Source: Hymenobacter puniceus
Lineage (GTDB): Bacteria; Bacteroidota; Bacteroidia; Cytophagales; Hymenobacteraceae
Assembly (NCBI RefSeq): GCF_014333525.1
Contig: NZ_JACSCX010000001.1
Location: forward strand, 620,001-684,000
Direction: 5' to 3'
Length of the DNA stretch: 64,000 bases
The notes beneath the pieces are model-generated. The model did no database searches. It had not been told where the DNA came from and saw only the letters and a program-made list of their open reading frames with translations. The position numbers and the translations under genes are program-made. This document shows positions 7,901 to 16,228 of this stretch, one piece after another; the first letter of the stretch is position 1, and the number at the start of each line of letters is the position of its first letter.

Positions 7901-8225
7901 ACTTCGGTTTCAGTTGTAAAAAAGATGCCCTTTGTTTGCAAAAGACATCTTGGAAAGCCTATACGCAAATAGTCCGCAGCCGGATGATGACTGCTGTAGC
8001 TGCGGTAATGGAACTCATACAACATAGCGCTAGCCATATTGATTCCATAACAACCCCGGCATAGCAAACGCTGGAAGTAAACCGGGAGGTATCAGTAAAA
8101 TTTTGGCCAATGCTTCATAACGGAATTTTCTTATTTATATTGTAGCCTGGCATTTCATAAAGTGCCTGCAAAAGCGAATTTTCGCCGCTTCCGACCCGCT
8201 TCACCAACCAATTCCCCAAACCCAT
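7901..8225. other. Divergent intergenic gap between the L,D-transpeptidase and alpha-amylase genes
   Basis: This 325-base, AT-richer gap holds the promoters of both genes. No exact TAnnTTTG box is present on either strand. A near match, GTCTTTTG, lies on the minus strand 19 bases after a TTTG (about 7937-7968), inside the hairpin described separately. No convincing small gene is seen. Confidence 0.5.
7917..7953 (-). terminator. Terminator-like hairpin in the leader of the L,D-transpeptidase gene
   Basis: On the minus strand AAGATGTCTTTTG pairs with CAAAGGGCATCTT (13 pairs, two of them G-T) around a CAAA loop, and is followed at once by six or seven T. It ends 16-17 bases before the start codon at 7900. 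It could attenuate transcription of that gene, or the stem may overlap its promoter. Confidence 0.6.
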
Positions 8226-10592
8226 ATGCTCAATTGTACAAATGCCTGGTGGCGCAAGCTCACCCTGGCGGCCACTGCCCTGTTAGTGCTGGGCGGTCAG
8301 CCGGCCAAAGCCCAAAAAGTAGTTCTGCAAGGCTACTGGTGGGACTACTGGAACACCAATTACCCCAACGGCTGGGCGAACTATGTAGCCCTGCTGGCCC
8401 CACGCCTGAAAGCCATGGGCATTGATGCTGTCTGGCTGCCGCCGACCATCAAAAACGGCAACCAGGGCAACGGCTACTCGCCCTTCGACAACTACGATCT
8501 GGGCGACAAGTACCAGAAAGGTTTCACGGCCACCCGCATGGGCAACAAGGATGAGCTGCTGCGCGCCGTGGCCGTGCTGCACGCCAACGGCATTGAGGTA
8601 GTGCAGGACATCGTGCTCAACCACAACGACGGGGCCGGCTCCCAGACCGGCGGCGGCGGCCAGGATCCAGCGGCCTGGGAAGATGGCTCGACCAGCAAGT
8701 ACAAGAACTTCCGGTATGTGAGCTACAGCAAGCCCGCTACCGACGAAACGGCCGCCAACTACTTGGCCCGCAACGGCCGCTTCCCGAAAAACTGGCAGAA
8801 TTTCAACCCCAACCCCGGAAACAACTCCACCTCCGGCGACCAGAATCAGATTCTGTTCGGGCCCGACATTAGCTACTACAACGGCTCGTACGGGCAGAGC
8901 TCCAACGCCACCTTCAACCCAACTCAGAGCGCCGACTACATGCGCAACAACCAGCGCAACTGGCTGGTGTGGTACAAAAAGCAGGAAGGCTTCGATGGCG
9001 TGCGCCTGGACGCCGTGAAGCACTTCCCGGAGTTTGCCATGGAGGACTTCCTCTACAACATGCAAAGCAACGCCGGCTGGGCTAACGGCGGCGCCACCAT
9101 GTACGCCGTGGGCGAATGGGTGGGCGGCAGCAGCCAGATGGACAGCTGGGTGGCAAGCGTACAGAACCGCGCCGGCACCTTCGACTTCTCCTTGCGCAAC
9201 GCGCTGTACAGCATCGTGAGCGGGGGCGGCAACTTTGATATTGGCTCGTTGCCTGGCTACCAGCAGGGCACGCGTGTGGTGAGCATCAACGGCACGTTTG
9301 TGCACCGCACCGTACCGTTCGTGAACAACCACGACACGTTCCGGCCCCAGGTGAGCAGCACCGGCAACTATACTGGCTGGAACACCGGCTCGGAGCTAGC
9401 CCCGCATATTGATCCGTTCGACCCGCGGTTGTCGGCCGCGTATGCCGCCGCCCTGGCCGTGGATGGCTCGCCGCAGATTTTCTTTGAGGACCTGTTCAAT
9501 ATCGGCAATACGGGCAAGCGCTACTCGCACCAGCCCACCAGCACCGTCGATTTGCCCCAGCGCTCTGATATCGAGAACCTGATCTGGTGCCACCAGAACC
9601 TGCGCTTCAAGGATGGCGCCTACAAAGTGCGCTGGCAGGCCCAGGACCACCTGGTAATTGAGCGCAGCACCAAGGCCATCATCGGCATCAACGACAACTT
9701 CTCGACCTGGCAGAACAGCACGGTTTCGTGTGATTTCGCGCCCGGCACCGTGCTCAAGGACTACTCCGGCGCCAACGGCACGGCCACCGTCACGGTGAGC
9801 GGCTCGCAGACGGTGAGCATCAACACGCCGCCCTGCAACGGCACGGCCACCGGCGGCCGCCGCGGCTACTCGGTGTGGGCTCCTACCGGTATCAACACCA
9901 ACTATGTCCGCGCCGCCATGGCCACCACCCAGGAGTGGGAGCTGGCCGATGACCTCGGCGACTCGCACGCCTCATCGTTGAAGCAGGGTGGGCAGCTGCC
10001 AGCTTCGTCCACGGCCTACCGTACGGCCGGCCGCATTTATGTAGAGTCGGGCAAAGCTGTTACCTACAACCTGTTTCCGACTGATGCTGCCCGCAGCCTT
10101 ACGGTGGAACTGGTGAGCGGCACGAGCACTATTGTCAGCAGCCGGACCGGCACCGGCAACCTGACGGGCACCTACACGCCCACCGCCACTGGCTGGCTGA
10201 CGCTGCGCGCTAAAAACGCCTCTACGGCCAATCCGGCCCAACGCGCCTTCATCAAGGCCACCTACACTGCCCCGGCTGTGCTCACCAGCACCGCCCTGCG
10301 CGAAACCGACGTGCTGAGCAACAAGCAAGCCGTGGTATCGGGCGCCGACCTCACGGTGTACCCGAACCCCACCGCTGCCAACCGCATCGACGTGGTGCTG
10401 CAGTCGCCGACGGACGTGACGGCCACGCTGCGCCTCACGGACCTCATGGGCCGCCTTGTGCACGAGCAGAAAGTGCGCCTCTACCCTGGCTCTACTGAGC
10501 AGCGCCTCCGCATTGAGCGGACACTGCCAGCGGGTGTGTACCAGCTGAGCGTACCGGAACTAGGCCTGAGCCGCAAAGTAGCGGTGCAGTAA
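8226..10592 (+). CDS. Secreted GH13 alpha-amylase with T9SS sorting domain
   Basis: 788 residues. Signal peptide at about 1-29 (WRKLTLAATALLVLGG, ending in KAQ). The GH13 barrel follows: GIDAVWLPPTIK, then VVQDIVLNHN (conserved region I), GVRLDAVKHF with nucleophile Asp262 (region II), YAVGEWVGG with acid/base Glu297 (region III) and FVNNHDTF with Asp370 (region IV). All three catalytic residues are present. After the barrel come beta-rich domains (from about residue 490) and a C-terminal T9SS type A sorting domain, LTVYPNPT to LPAGVYQLSV. It should hydrolyse internal alpha-1,4 bonds of starch or glycogen at the cell surface or outside. No SusCD pair lies nearby. Confidence 0.95.
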   Translation: MLNCTNAWWRKLTLAATALLVLGGQPAKAQKVVLQGYWWDYWNTNYPNGWANYVALLAPRLKAMGIDAVWLPPTIKNGNQGNGYSPFDNYDLGDKYQKGFTATRMGNKDELLRAVAVLHANGIEVVQDIVLNHNDGAGSQTGGGGQDPAAWEDGSTSKYKNFRYVSYSKPATDETAANYLARNGRFPKNWQNFNPNPGNNSTSGDQNQILFGPDISYYNGSYGQSSNATFNPTQSADYMRNNQRNWLVWYKKQEGFDGVRLDAVKHFPEFAMEDFLYNMQSNAGWANGGATMYAVGEWVGGSSQMDSWVASVQNRAGTFDFSLRNALYSIVSGGGNFDIGSLPGYQQGTRVVSINGTFVHRTVPFVNNHDTFRPQVSSTGNYTGWNTGSELAPHIDPFDPRLSAAYAAALAVDGSPQIFFEDLFNIGNTGKRYSHQPTSTVDLPQRSDIENLIWCHQNLRFKDGAYKVRWQAQDHLVIERSTKAIIGINDNFSTWQNSTVSCDFAPGTVLKDYSGANGTATVTVSGSQTVSINTPPCNGTATGGRRGYSVWAPTGINTNYVRAAMATTQEWELADDLGDSHASSLKQGGQLPASSTAYRTAGRIYVESGKAVTYNLFPTDAARSLTVELVSGTSTIVSSRTGTGNLTGTYTPTATGWLTLRAKNASTANPAQRAFIKATYTAPAVLTSTALRETDVLSNKQAVVSGADLTVYPNPTAANRIDVVLQSPTDVTATLRLTDLMGRLVHEQKVRLYPGSTEQRLRIERTLPAGVYQLSVPELGLSRKVAVQ

Positions 10593-10607
10593 AAACTGGT
10601 TTTCCGA

Positions 10608-10648
10608 TCAACAAAAAGGGCCTCCGGATTTTCCGGAGGCCCTTTTTT
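10608..10648. terminator. Bidirectional intrinsic terminator
   Basis: GGGCCTCCGG-ATTTT-CCGGAGGCCC with AAAAA before and TTTTTT after. It terminates both the amylase gene and the convergent UBA-like gene, whose stop codon (10647-10649) touches the T-tract. Confidence 0.93.
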
Positions 10649-11363
10649 ATGGAAATAAGGCAATGCGTGCCAGAGCATATCGATACAGGCTTTCGTCAAT
10701 CAATGCGCGTTGACTTTGGTACACTACTTCATATTGCTGTATTTCCGGGTCTTCTGGCGCGTAGCCTTTTTGCCGAAAAGCTTCCTGATAACTCGTGGTC
10801 AGTTTTATTTTCTGACTGCGTTGGCTTGCCGCACATAAATTGGCTGCTACTGCTGGCAGCTTCAACTCTTGCTCAAAAACCTCAATAACGGCTTCTATTT
10901 CAAATGACAGCGCGGCAGAAAAATCTTCCCATTCTTCATACATTATCCACTCCTGGACAAGTAACAACGCGTATTGAGGTTTATTTAGAATAGCTAATTC
11001 TGCTGCTGTCAACCAATATTTTCGCTGAAGCTGAGTTGCCTGCTCTACTACAAGTGCTAACTTACTTAAGGCTTGAGCAGGCCATTTGTATTTACGAAAA
11101 ACACGTTCTGATACAGAATATTGGCTGTTCTCTATCTGTACTAAGGTTTGACGAATATCGAAGCAATTAGCCTTAAGGCATTGCTGACAAAAACTGGCAT
11201 CAGCGCCTGTCTTTGCAAGAATAAGGACGAGTTTTTCAGCTTTGAATTGCGCAACAGCAGCTACTATATCACCATTGGTTTCTGCCAGTAACCTCAGCCC
11301 CTCCTCCGCCCCAACAGGTATCTGCTTCCTTAAAGCCGATAAAGCTGCTATTCTCTCTGTCAT
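10647..11363 (-). CDS. Uncharacterised protein with two N-terminal UBA-like motifs
   Basis: 238 residues from the ATG at 11363. The frame upstream of that point is antisense-like and overlaps the preceding gene, so the longer start is unlikely. Residues about 18-40 (EEGLRLLAETNGDIVAAVAQ) look like the UBA/TS-N three-helix fold of EF-Ts. Residues about 48-80 (LILAKTGADASFCQQCLKAN followed by FDIRQTLVQIE) look like a divergent second copy. The rest is helical, charged and without a recognised domain. No signal peptide, so cytoplasmic. It begins 19 bases after the stop of the L,D-transpeptidase lipoprotein gene and is probably co-transcribed with it. Function unknown; the base composition is more AT-rich than that of its neighbours. 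Confidence 0.7.
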   Translation of the reverse strand: MTERIAALSALRKQIPVGAEEGLRLLAETNGDIVAAVAQFKAEKLVLILAKTGADASFCQQCLKANCFDIRQTLVQIENSQYSVSERVFRKYKWPAQALSKLALVVEQATQLQRKYWLTAAELAILNKPQYALLLVQEWIMYEEWEDFSAALSFEIEAVIEVFEQELKLPAVAANLCAASQRSQKIKLTTSYQEAFRQKGYAPEDPEIQQYEVVYQSQRALIDESLYRYALARIALFP

Positions 11364-11382
11364 ATCCTTACTGAGTTCTTTT

Positions 11383-12204
11383 CTACTGCCATCCCCGCGC
11401 CGCCAGCTGGCGGGCGGCGGCAGCGCCATCCAGCCACTTCGATTCCAGCCCGGGACCAGCCAGCAGCAGGCAGGAACCTTCGGGCAGGCTGTTGATGATG
11501 GCACGATATTGATCCGGAGGCAGGGCGGGGCAGCCGCGGCTGTAGCCGGCCTGGCCGTGGCGCTGCAGATGCTGGCGGCTCACGTAATCGGCGGCGTGCA
11601 GCACCACGTAGCGGCGCAGGGCATTATCGTTCTGGCCTTTGTCGAGGCCACGCAGGCGGCGCGAGAGGCCGTGGCTGCCGCCGTAGGTGTCCTGGGTGCG
11701 GTAGAAGCCCAGCGCCGTACACGCCGACTTGATAGTGTTGGAAAAGCGCCGGGCGCGCAGCTTGCCGGAGCCCCGGCCGTGCGCCACGTGGCTGCGGTGC
11801 AGTATTAGGCCCTTACGCAAATCCAGCACCCACAGGCGCTTTTCCGAAGACGGCAAATCCATGTCGGCCACGGCCAGCACGCCACCCTGCTGAATGCGGC
11901 CCTCGTGGCGCAGCGCAAGGTAGCCGACGCAGGCGCGCTCCAGCACCTCGGGCCGCAGCCTGGCGGCCTCGGGGCCAAGCTGCGCGTGCAGCTTCCGCAC
12001 CGCTTGGCGCACAGAATCGGGTAGGTTGCTGAGTGCCGCCACGGGCGTAAGGGCGAGCGAGTCGGGCAGCGGCGCGGCGGCACCTGCCGTGGCAGTGTCA
12101 GCGGCGGTTGCCACAAAGGCGGTTGGCGCACCGCTTTCGGTGGCCGAGGCCTGGCAGCCGGACAAGCTCAGCAGCAGCCCCAAGGCAGCTACTATAACAT
12201 TCAT
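11383..12204 (-). CDS. L,D-transpeptidase catalytic domain lipoprotein (YkuD_2 type), paralogue 2
   Basis: 273 residues from the ATG at 12204, chosen because it opens a lipoprotein signal, MNVIVAALGLLLSLSGC, with lipobox LSGC; the longer frame to 12300 lacks this. An Ala/Thr/Pro-rich linker follows. The catalytic part matches paralogue 1: LPSSEKRLWVLDL, VVLHAADYVS and GYSRGCPALP with Cys225 as the expected nucleophile. It is probably anchored to the inner leaflet of the outer membrane or to the inner membrane, acting on peptidoglycan cross-links or on attachment of envelope proteins. The next gene on the strand is the UBA-like protein. Confidence 0.85.
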   Translation of the reverse strand: MNVIVAALGLLLSLSGCQASATESGAPTAFVATAADTATAGAAAPLPDSLALTPVAALSNLPDSVRQAVRKLHAQLGPEAARLRPEVLERACVGYLALRHEGRIQQGGVLAVADMDLPSSEKRLWVLDLRKGLILHRSHVAHGRGSGKLRARRFSNTIKSACTALGFYRTQDTYGGSHGLSRRLRGLDKGQNDNALRRYVVLHAADYVSRQHLQRHGQAGYSRGCPALPPDQYRAIINSLPEGSCLLLAGPGLESKWLDGAAAARQLAARGWQ

Positions 12205-12509
12205 TGATCGTTCTGCAGCACCGGCCTTCGTGGTCATGCAGCAAGGTAGTGCGGGAGACGGAGAATAGCCAGTGCAGCAAGCATTGCGGCTATTTGCCAC
12301 GTATTGATATCTGCCTGTTAGCCCACTACAGGCCAGCCAAAGAGTGGCCGTTCAGCGGCCAGAACCGCGCTGCACTACGCTGTCGTAGCAACGCCAGCAC
12401 ACGCTAAGACGCGAAGTGTCGCGTCTCTACAGGCTCAGTTCGGCCAAACAATATTAGCTGGTGGCAGCCGGCCCGACGCCTTTCAACAGCCGCCGGACCG
12501 GGACGAGCC
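12205..12509. other. Intergenic gap with a short palindrome
   Basis: 305 bases between the TonB receptor stop and the lipoprotein start. It contains AGACGCGA-AGTG-TCGCGTCT at 12407-12426, a perfect 8-bp-arm hairpin of a type I associate with dispersed repeats in Bacteroidota. No gene or exact promoter box was found. Confidence 0.55.
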
Positions 12510-14813
12510 TTAGAACAGCACGCTCACGCTGCCTTTCACGAAAAACGGCGTGCCAGGCGTGTAGTGCAGCTCTGACACGCCTTCGGCCGGCTCGCCGGGC
12601 AGGCGGCTCAGCGTATCAAATTGGGCCTGGTTCCACTCCACGTTCAGCAGGTTTTCGGCAGTAGCCCCTAGCACGAAGCGGCCCACGGCGTAGCTGGCTA
12701 CGGCATCGAGCAGGAAATAGCCTTGGGCCCGCACCGTATTGGCCTCATTGGCAGGGCGAGTGTTGAGGTGGCGGTAGCGCACACTGGCACTCAGGCCGCG
12801 CGGCTGCTTGAGTGTGAGTCCGCCTACCGTGGTGAAGCTGGGCGCCAGCGGAATATAGTTCTCCCCGTCCGGCGCGCCCACCAGCCGGCCACGGGCGTAA
12901 TTCAGGTCTACATCAGCAAACAACACGCGGCTGAGCTGGTAGCGCAGCGCCACGTCGGCACCGAAACGGCGGGTGCGGCCGGCGCTTTCCGTAAAGCCGC
13001 CGTCGCCGACGTACACCAGCTCATCCTGCAGATGCAACGCCCAGAAGGCGGCATTCACCACCAGCGCCGACACTGGCTTGAACGTGCTGCCCAACTCGTA
13101 GCCAATGGCCCGCGGCAGCGCCGGCAACGAGTCGGTGCGGTTCACGACTACGGCGCGGGCATCATTGGAATGAAAACCCAGACCGGAGCGCGCGAACAGC
13201 TGCATATTCGGCATGAGGTCGTAGTACAGGTTCAGCTTGGGGCTGATGCGCGCCTTGGTCGCCCGGCCTGATTCCTCAGCTTCCTGCTCGCCCTGAAACC
13301 GGAACACAAAGTAGTCGGCGCGCAGAGCGGCATTGAGCGTGAGCTGGTCGGTGAGCGTGAGCGTTTCGTCGAGGTAGGCGTTCAGGTTCTGCTCGAAAAC
13401 CCGGCCGCTCACGATGGTGCCCGTCACTTGCCGCTTCACCGAGTTGCGCAGCGCCAGATCCACATCATCAAGGCGGGTGCCCAGACCGAACGTGGAGCGC
13501 AGGCTGCGGCGGCCAAGCTGGCCGGCGCGCTCGTAAGTGCCTGTGTAGCCGTAGATGTTGCGGCCGTCGGTTTGCCGGATCTGGTCGCCCTGGGCGGGGT
13601 TGTCGAGGAAGAAGGTGAAGTTGGAGTACAGGTTGAAATCGTAGCGCGAATAGTAAACCTGCTGGCGCAACACGGCGTTGTGGGGCAAGGCGGTGGTGAG
13701 CACGGCCGTGGCGTTGGTGCGGCTGGTGCTGCCGCCCTCGGTGTTGTCGATGGCGCCGAAGCGCGAAATCCGGCCGTCGCGGATGGCCCGCTCGGGCACC
13801 TGCCCCGAAGCATCCCACCGCGAGGTGAAGTGTGAGCCCAGCAGCATCAGCGACGTGCGGTCAGACAACACCCCGGTGTATTTGCCCAGCCCGTTGAATC
13901 GCCGGAAGTCCTGCGGGCTGTCGAAGTAGGCATTGGTGAAGGTGTACTCGCTGGCCAGGTAGGCGCTTTCGGTCTGGCTGGAAAGCAGGTGCTTGCCGGC
14001 GGGCAGCAGATTCAGCAGCGCCACCGCCCGACGCGTATCAAACCGCCCGATTTCCACCTTGGCCAGGCTGCTTTCCAGGGTGGTCTTGGTGCTGAACTCG
14101 CCGGCGCCGGCCGTGGCAAAATCTCCGAACCGCGCCGTGTAGGGCCCTTTATAAACGCGCAGCGCATCTACGGTTTCCGGAATCACGAAGTGCATATCGG
14201 CATAGCCCTGGCCGTGGGCGTGGCTCACCATGTTCACCGGCAGCCCATCAATGCTCACGTTGAAATCGGTGCCGTGGTCGACATCGAAGCCTCGGATGAA
14301 TATCTGCTCGGCCTTGCCGCCGCCTGCGTGCTGGGCAATGACCAAACCCGGCACCAGCGGCAGCAGGTCCTGCGCTGAGTTCACGGGCCGCAGCAGCTGG
14401 TCGATGCGGGTGATGGGGGCCAAACTCTGGTTGGGGTCGCGGGGCTGGGCCACGGTTACTTCGCGCAGGCTCAGGGCCACGGCGGGCAGCGCCAGCGCGA
14501 GGCTCCGGGTTTCGCCGGCGGCCAGCGTGAGTTGCTGGCGGTGGGTACCATAGCCGAGGCCGGTGGCCTGGAGCGTGTAGGTGCCGGCCGCCAATCCGCC
14601 CAGACGGAAGTGACCCAAATCATCGGTGGCCGTGCCGGTAGTGCCGGCCGGGCCGGTTAGCTGCAAGCCAGTGCCCGGCAGCGGCTGCCCGGAAACGGAA
14701 TCGGCGATGGTGCCGCGCAATGTGGCCAAGGCGCCGCTTTGGGCGTGCGCCGCACTGCTCAAAACCAGCAGCGCCAGCCCAAGCAGGTAAATTCGTAGAA
14801 AAAGAAGGTGCAT
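12510..14813 (-). CDS. TonB-dependent receptor with carboxypeptidase-regulatory-like domain and His-rich plug
   Basis: 767 residues. Signal peptide about 1-25 (YLLGLALLVLSSAAHAQ); a carboxypeptidase-regulatory-like beta-sandwich about 30-110 (LRGTIADSVSGQPLPGTGLQ); TonB plug about 125-235; then a 22-strand-type barrel to the C-terminal SVSVLF, a typical aromatic end. The plug is unusually rich in histidine: IAQHAGGG, FDVDHGTDF, MVSHAHGQGYADMHF. It imports a scarce ligand through the outer membrane using TonB. Its operon partners upstream (Cys/His-rich protein, HupE/UreJ-like permease) suggest the ligand is a metal or metal complex; that is inference. It is the last gene of the five-gene cluster. 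Confidence 0.88.
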   Translation of the reverse strand: MHLLFLRIYLLGLALLVLSSAAHAQSGALATLRGTIADSVSGQPLPGTGLQLTGPAGTTGTATDDLGHFRLGGLAAGTYTLQATGLGYGTHRQQLTLAAGETRSLALALPAVALSLREVTVAQPRDPNQSLAPITRIDQLLRPVNSAQDLLPLVPGLVIAQHAGGGKAEQIFIRGFDVDHGTDFNVSIDGLPVNMVSHAHGQGYADMHFVIPETVDALRVYKGPYTARFGDFATAGAGEFSTKTTLESSLAKVEIGRFDTRRAVALLNLLPAGKHLLSSQTESAYLASEYTFTNAYFDSPQDFRRFNGLGKYTGVLSDRTSLMLLGSHFTSRWDASGQVPERAIRDGRISRFGAIDNTEGGSTSRTNATAVLTTALPHNAVLRQQVYYSRYDFNLYSNFTFFLDNPAQGDQIRQTDGRNIYGYTGTYERAGQLGRRSLRSTFGLGTRLDDVDLALRNSVKRQVTGTIVSGRVFEQNLNAYLDETLTLTDQLTLNAALRADYFVFRFQGEQEAEESGRATKARISPKLNLYYDLMPNMQLFARSGLGFHSNDARAVVVNRTDSLPALPRAIGYELGSTFKPVSALVVNAAFWALHLQDELVYVGDGGFTESAGRTRRFGADVALRYQLSRVLFADVDLNYARGRLVGAPDGENYIPLAPSFTTVGGLTLKQPRGLSASVRYRHLNTRPANEANTVRAQGYFLLDAVASYAVGRFVLGATAENLLNVEWNQAQFDTLSRLPGEPAEGVSELHYTPGTPFFVKGSVSVLF

Positions 14814-14944
14814 ACTACCGCAGCCATGACGGAGCCTCTACCGCGCAGGAAGCGAGCAGAAGATGCGTCGGATGATAAGAAGTTGACTAAATCCGGCTTA
14901 GCAGGCAAACCGAAAATCGGGCACAATAAGGCCCGAAGCACTTC

Positions 14945-15331
14945 TTATCCGTGGCGCGGAGGGGCGTAGAGTTGCTGCCCGAAGCCAGCCGGTGCGGCCG
15001 GACGCAGGCGCGGAACCTGTGGCTTAGCAACATAGAAAAACGCCCGCACCGGAGACGGGTCGGCGGTGGTGAGGCAATGCACGTCCAGCCCTTTGAGGGT
15101 GCTCAGGAAATGCAGCGGGGTTTCCGAAGCGCCGGGTTTGCGCGTGGCGTACTGCTCGCCGTTGCAATGGTCGAAGCAGTCGATTTGCAGGTAGTGCTTT
15201 TGCTGGCAGTCGGCGCTGTGCACATAGGCGGTAGCGCGCTGCGGTACGGGCTCCGGCCGGCCCACAAGGCCCGCGCCAACTACCAGCAGGTAGTTGAGTT
15301 GCAGCAGCCAGATGAGGGCAGTACGGAGCAT
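14945..15331 (-). CDS. Small uncharacterised Cys/His-rich protein, probably envelope-located
   Basis: 128 residues, no family recognised. Residues 1-22 are hydrophobic (TALIWLLQLNYLLVVGAGLV) and look like a signal peptide or membrane anchor. A dense Cys/His region follows: Cys42, His46, Cys52, His55, Cys56 (DCQQKHYLQIDCFDHCNG), then His74, His85 and Cys86. This pattern could bind a metal or form disulfides in the periplasm. The C-terminal 25 residues are Pro-rich. It lies between the HupE/UreJ-like permease gene and the TonB receptor gene on the same strand, with gaps of about 130 bases on either side. Confidence 0.72.
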   Translation of the reverse strand: MLRTALIWLLQLNYLLVVGAGLVGRPEPVPQRATAYVHSADCQQKHYLQIDCFDHCNGEQYATRKPGASETPLHFLSTLKGLDVHCLTTADPSPVRAFFYVAKPQVPRLRPAAPAGFGQQLYAPPRHG

Positions 15332-15365
15332 AGAGTTTCAGCATTAGCGGTTTGGCAGCTCTAAC

Positions 15366-15450
15366 TGGTCTGTCATTCCGAGTGGAGCAAGAAATCTGGA
15401 TTGTCTTGGTGGCTTTACTCAGATTCCTCCCTGCGGTCGGAATGCCAGTT
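15366..15450. repeat. Palindromic dispersed element, family A, diverged copy
   Basis: TCTGTCATTCCGAGTGGAGC at the left and GGTCGGAATGCCAG at the right are complementary with mismatches; inner GAAATCTG / CAGATTCC also pair. It resembles 2641-2740 and 23582-23697 at its ends but has a different centre. Confidence 0.7.
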
Positions 15451-15461
15451 TTTCAGGCAAA

Positions 15462-16127
15462 TCAGGCAAAAAACACTCTTTCTACGGTCCAATAAGCGGC
15501 AATGAGGCCGATGACCACGGAAGCCGGCACTACTACGCGGCGCTTGTACCAAGGCTTCTGCCCAACCCAGTAGCCCACCAGTCCCCAGGCCAGCAGAATT
15601 ACGGCTACTTGCCCCAGCTCCACGCCTACATTGAAGGCTAGCAACGACTCCAGAAACAGGCGCCGCGGCAGCCCCAGGCCGGTCAGCACGCTGGCGAAGC
15701 CCATGCCGTGCACCAGCCCGAAGCCAAATACCACCACCACCCGCCACGGATTCAGCTTGCTAACGAGGATGTTTTCCAGCGCCACAAACAGAATCGACAG
15801 CGCAATAATGGGTTCAATAATATCCGCAGGCGGCGAAATCAACCCATACATAGCCAGCCCCAGCGTGATGGAGTGCGCCACCGTGAAGGCCGTAGCCTGC
15901 ACCAGCACCGACTTCAGGCGCGGCTCCAGCAGCGCAATGCTCAGCACAAACAGAATATGGTCGAGGCCCAGCGGGAGGATATGCTCGAAGCCCAGCTGCA
16001 GGTAGATCCAAACGGCTTCGGCCTGGCTTAGCTTGCTGACATCCACGCCGTCGAGGGCATGCGCACTGGCGGCGGCCGGCAGGAGCAGCAACGGCAGCAG
16101 CAGTAGGCGGATAGATTTTGGTGTCAT
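15462..16127 (-). CDS. HupE/UreJ-like membrane protein (putative metal permease)
   Basis: 221 residues. Signal-like N-terminus 1-22 ending before AHALDGVDV, then about six transmembrane segments. The HupE/UreJ_2 signature residues are visible: FEHILPLGLDHILFV (48-62), FTVAHSITL (His85), FGLVHGMGFA (His140) and FNVGVELGQ (Glu170), all in or beside membrane helices. Characterised relatives of HupE/UreJ are tied to nickel or cobalt uptake, but this subfamily often stands far from hydrogenase or urease genes, as here, so the ion is uncertain. It is the third gene of the DUF4331-to-TonB cluster. Confidence 0.88.
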   Translation of the reverse strand: MTPKSIRLLLLPLLLLPAAASAHALDGVDVSKLSQAEAVWIYLQLGFEHILPLGLDHILFVLSIALLEPRLKSVLVQATAFTVAHSITLGLAMYGLISPPADIIEPIIALSILFVALENILVSKLNPWRVVVVFGFGLVHGMGFASVLTGLGLPRRLFLESLLAFNVGVELGQVAVILLAWGLVGYWVGQKPWYKRRVVVPASVVIGLIAAYWTVERVFFA

Positions 16128-16146
16128 CAGCGCAAATCAGGTATAA

Positions 16147-16221
16147 CACGGACTTAAGTCCGTAGCCCGCCGGAGCAGGGCAGTTGGAGCAGCTAGGGTG
16201 GGCTACGGACTTAAGTCCGTG
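16147..16221. repeat. Palindromic element, family C (22-bp perfect arms)
   Basis: CACGGACTTAAGTCCGTAGCCC at 16147-16168 is the exact reverse complement of 16200-16221. Each arm itself contains the palindrome CGGACTTAAGTCCG. It lies inside the cluster, between the TPR and HupE/UreJ-like genes, with its right end eight bases from the TPR stop codon. Confidence 0.9.
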
Positions 16222-16228
16222 CCACGGG

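Noticed and set aside
7876..8067. 63-codon minus-strand frame upstream of the L,D-transpeptidase gene
   Set aside because: Passes through the terminator-like hairpin and overlaps the transpeptidase start; no signal or motif.
8283..9332. 349-codon minus-strand frame opposite the amylase gene
   Set aside because: Antisense shadow; the plus strand has all GH13 motifs in order.
15462..16127. Hydrogenase or urease operon suggested by the HupE/UreJ-like gene
   Set aside because: No hydrogenase, urease or maturation gene is present nearby; the gene belongs to the DUF4331-TonB cluster instead.
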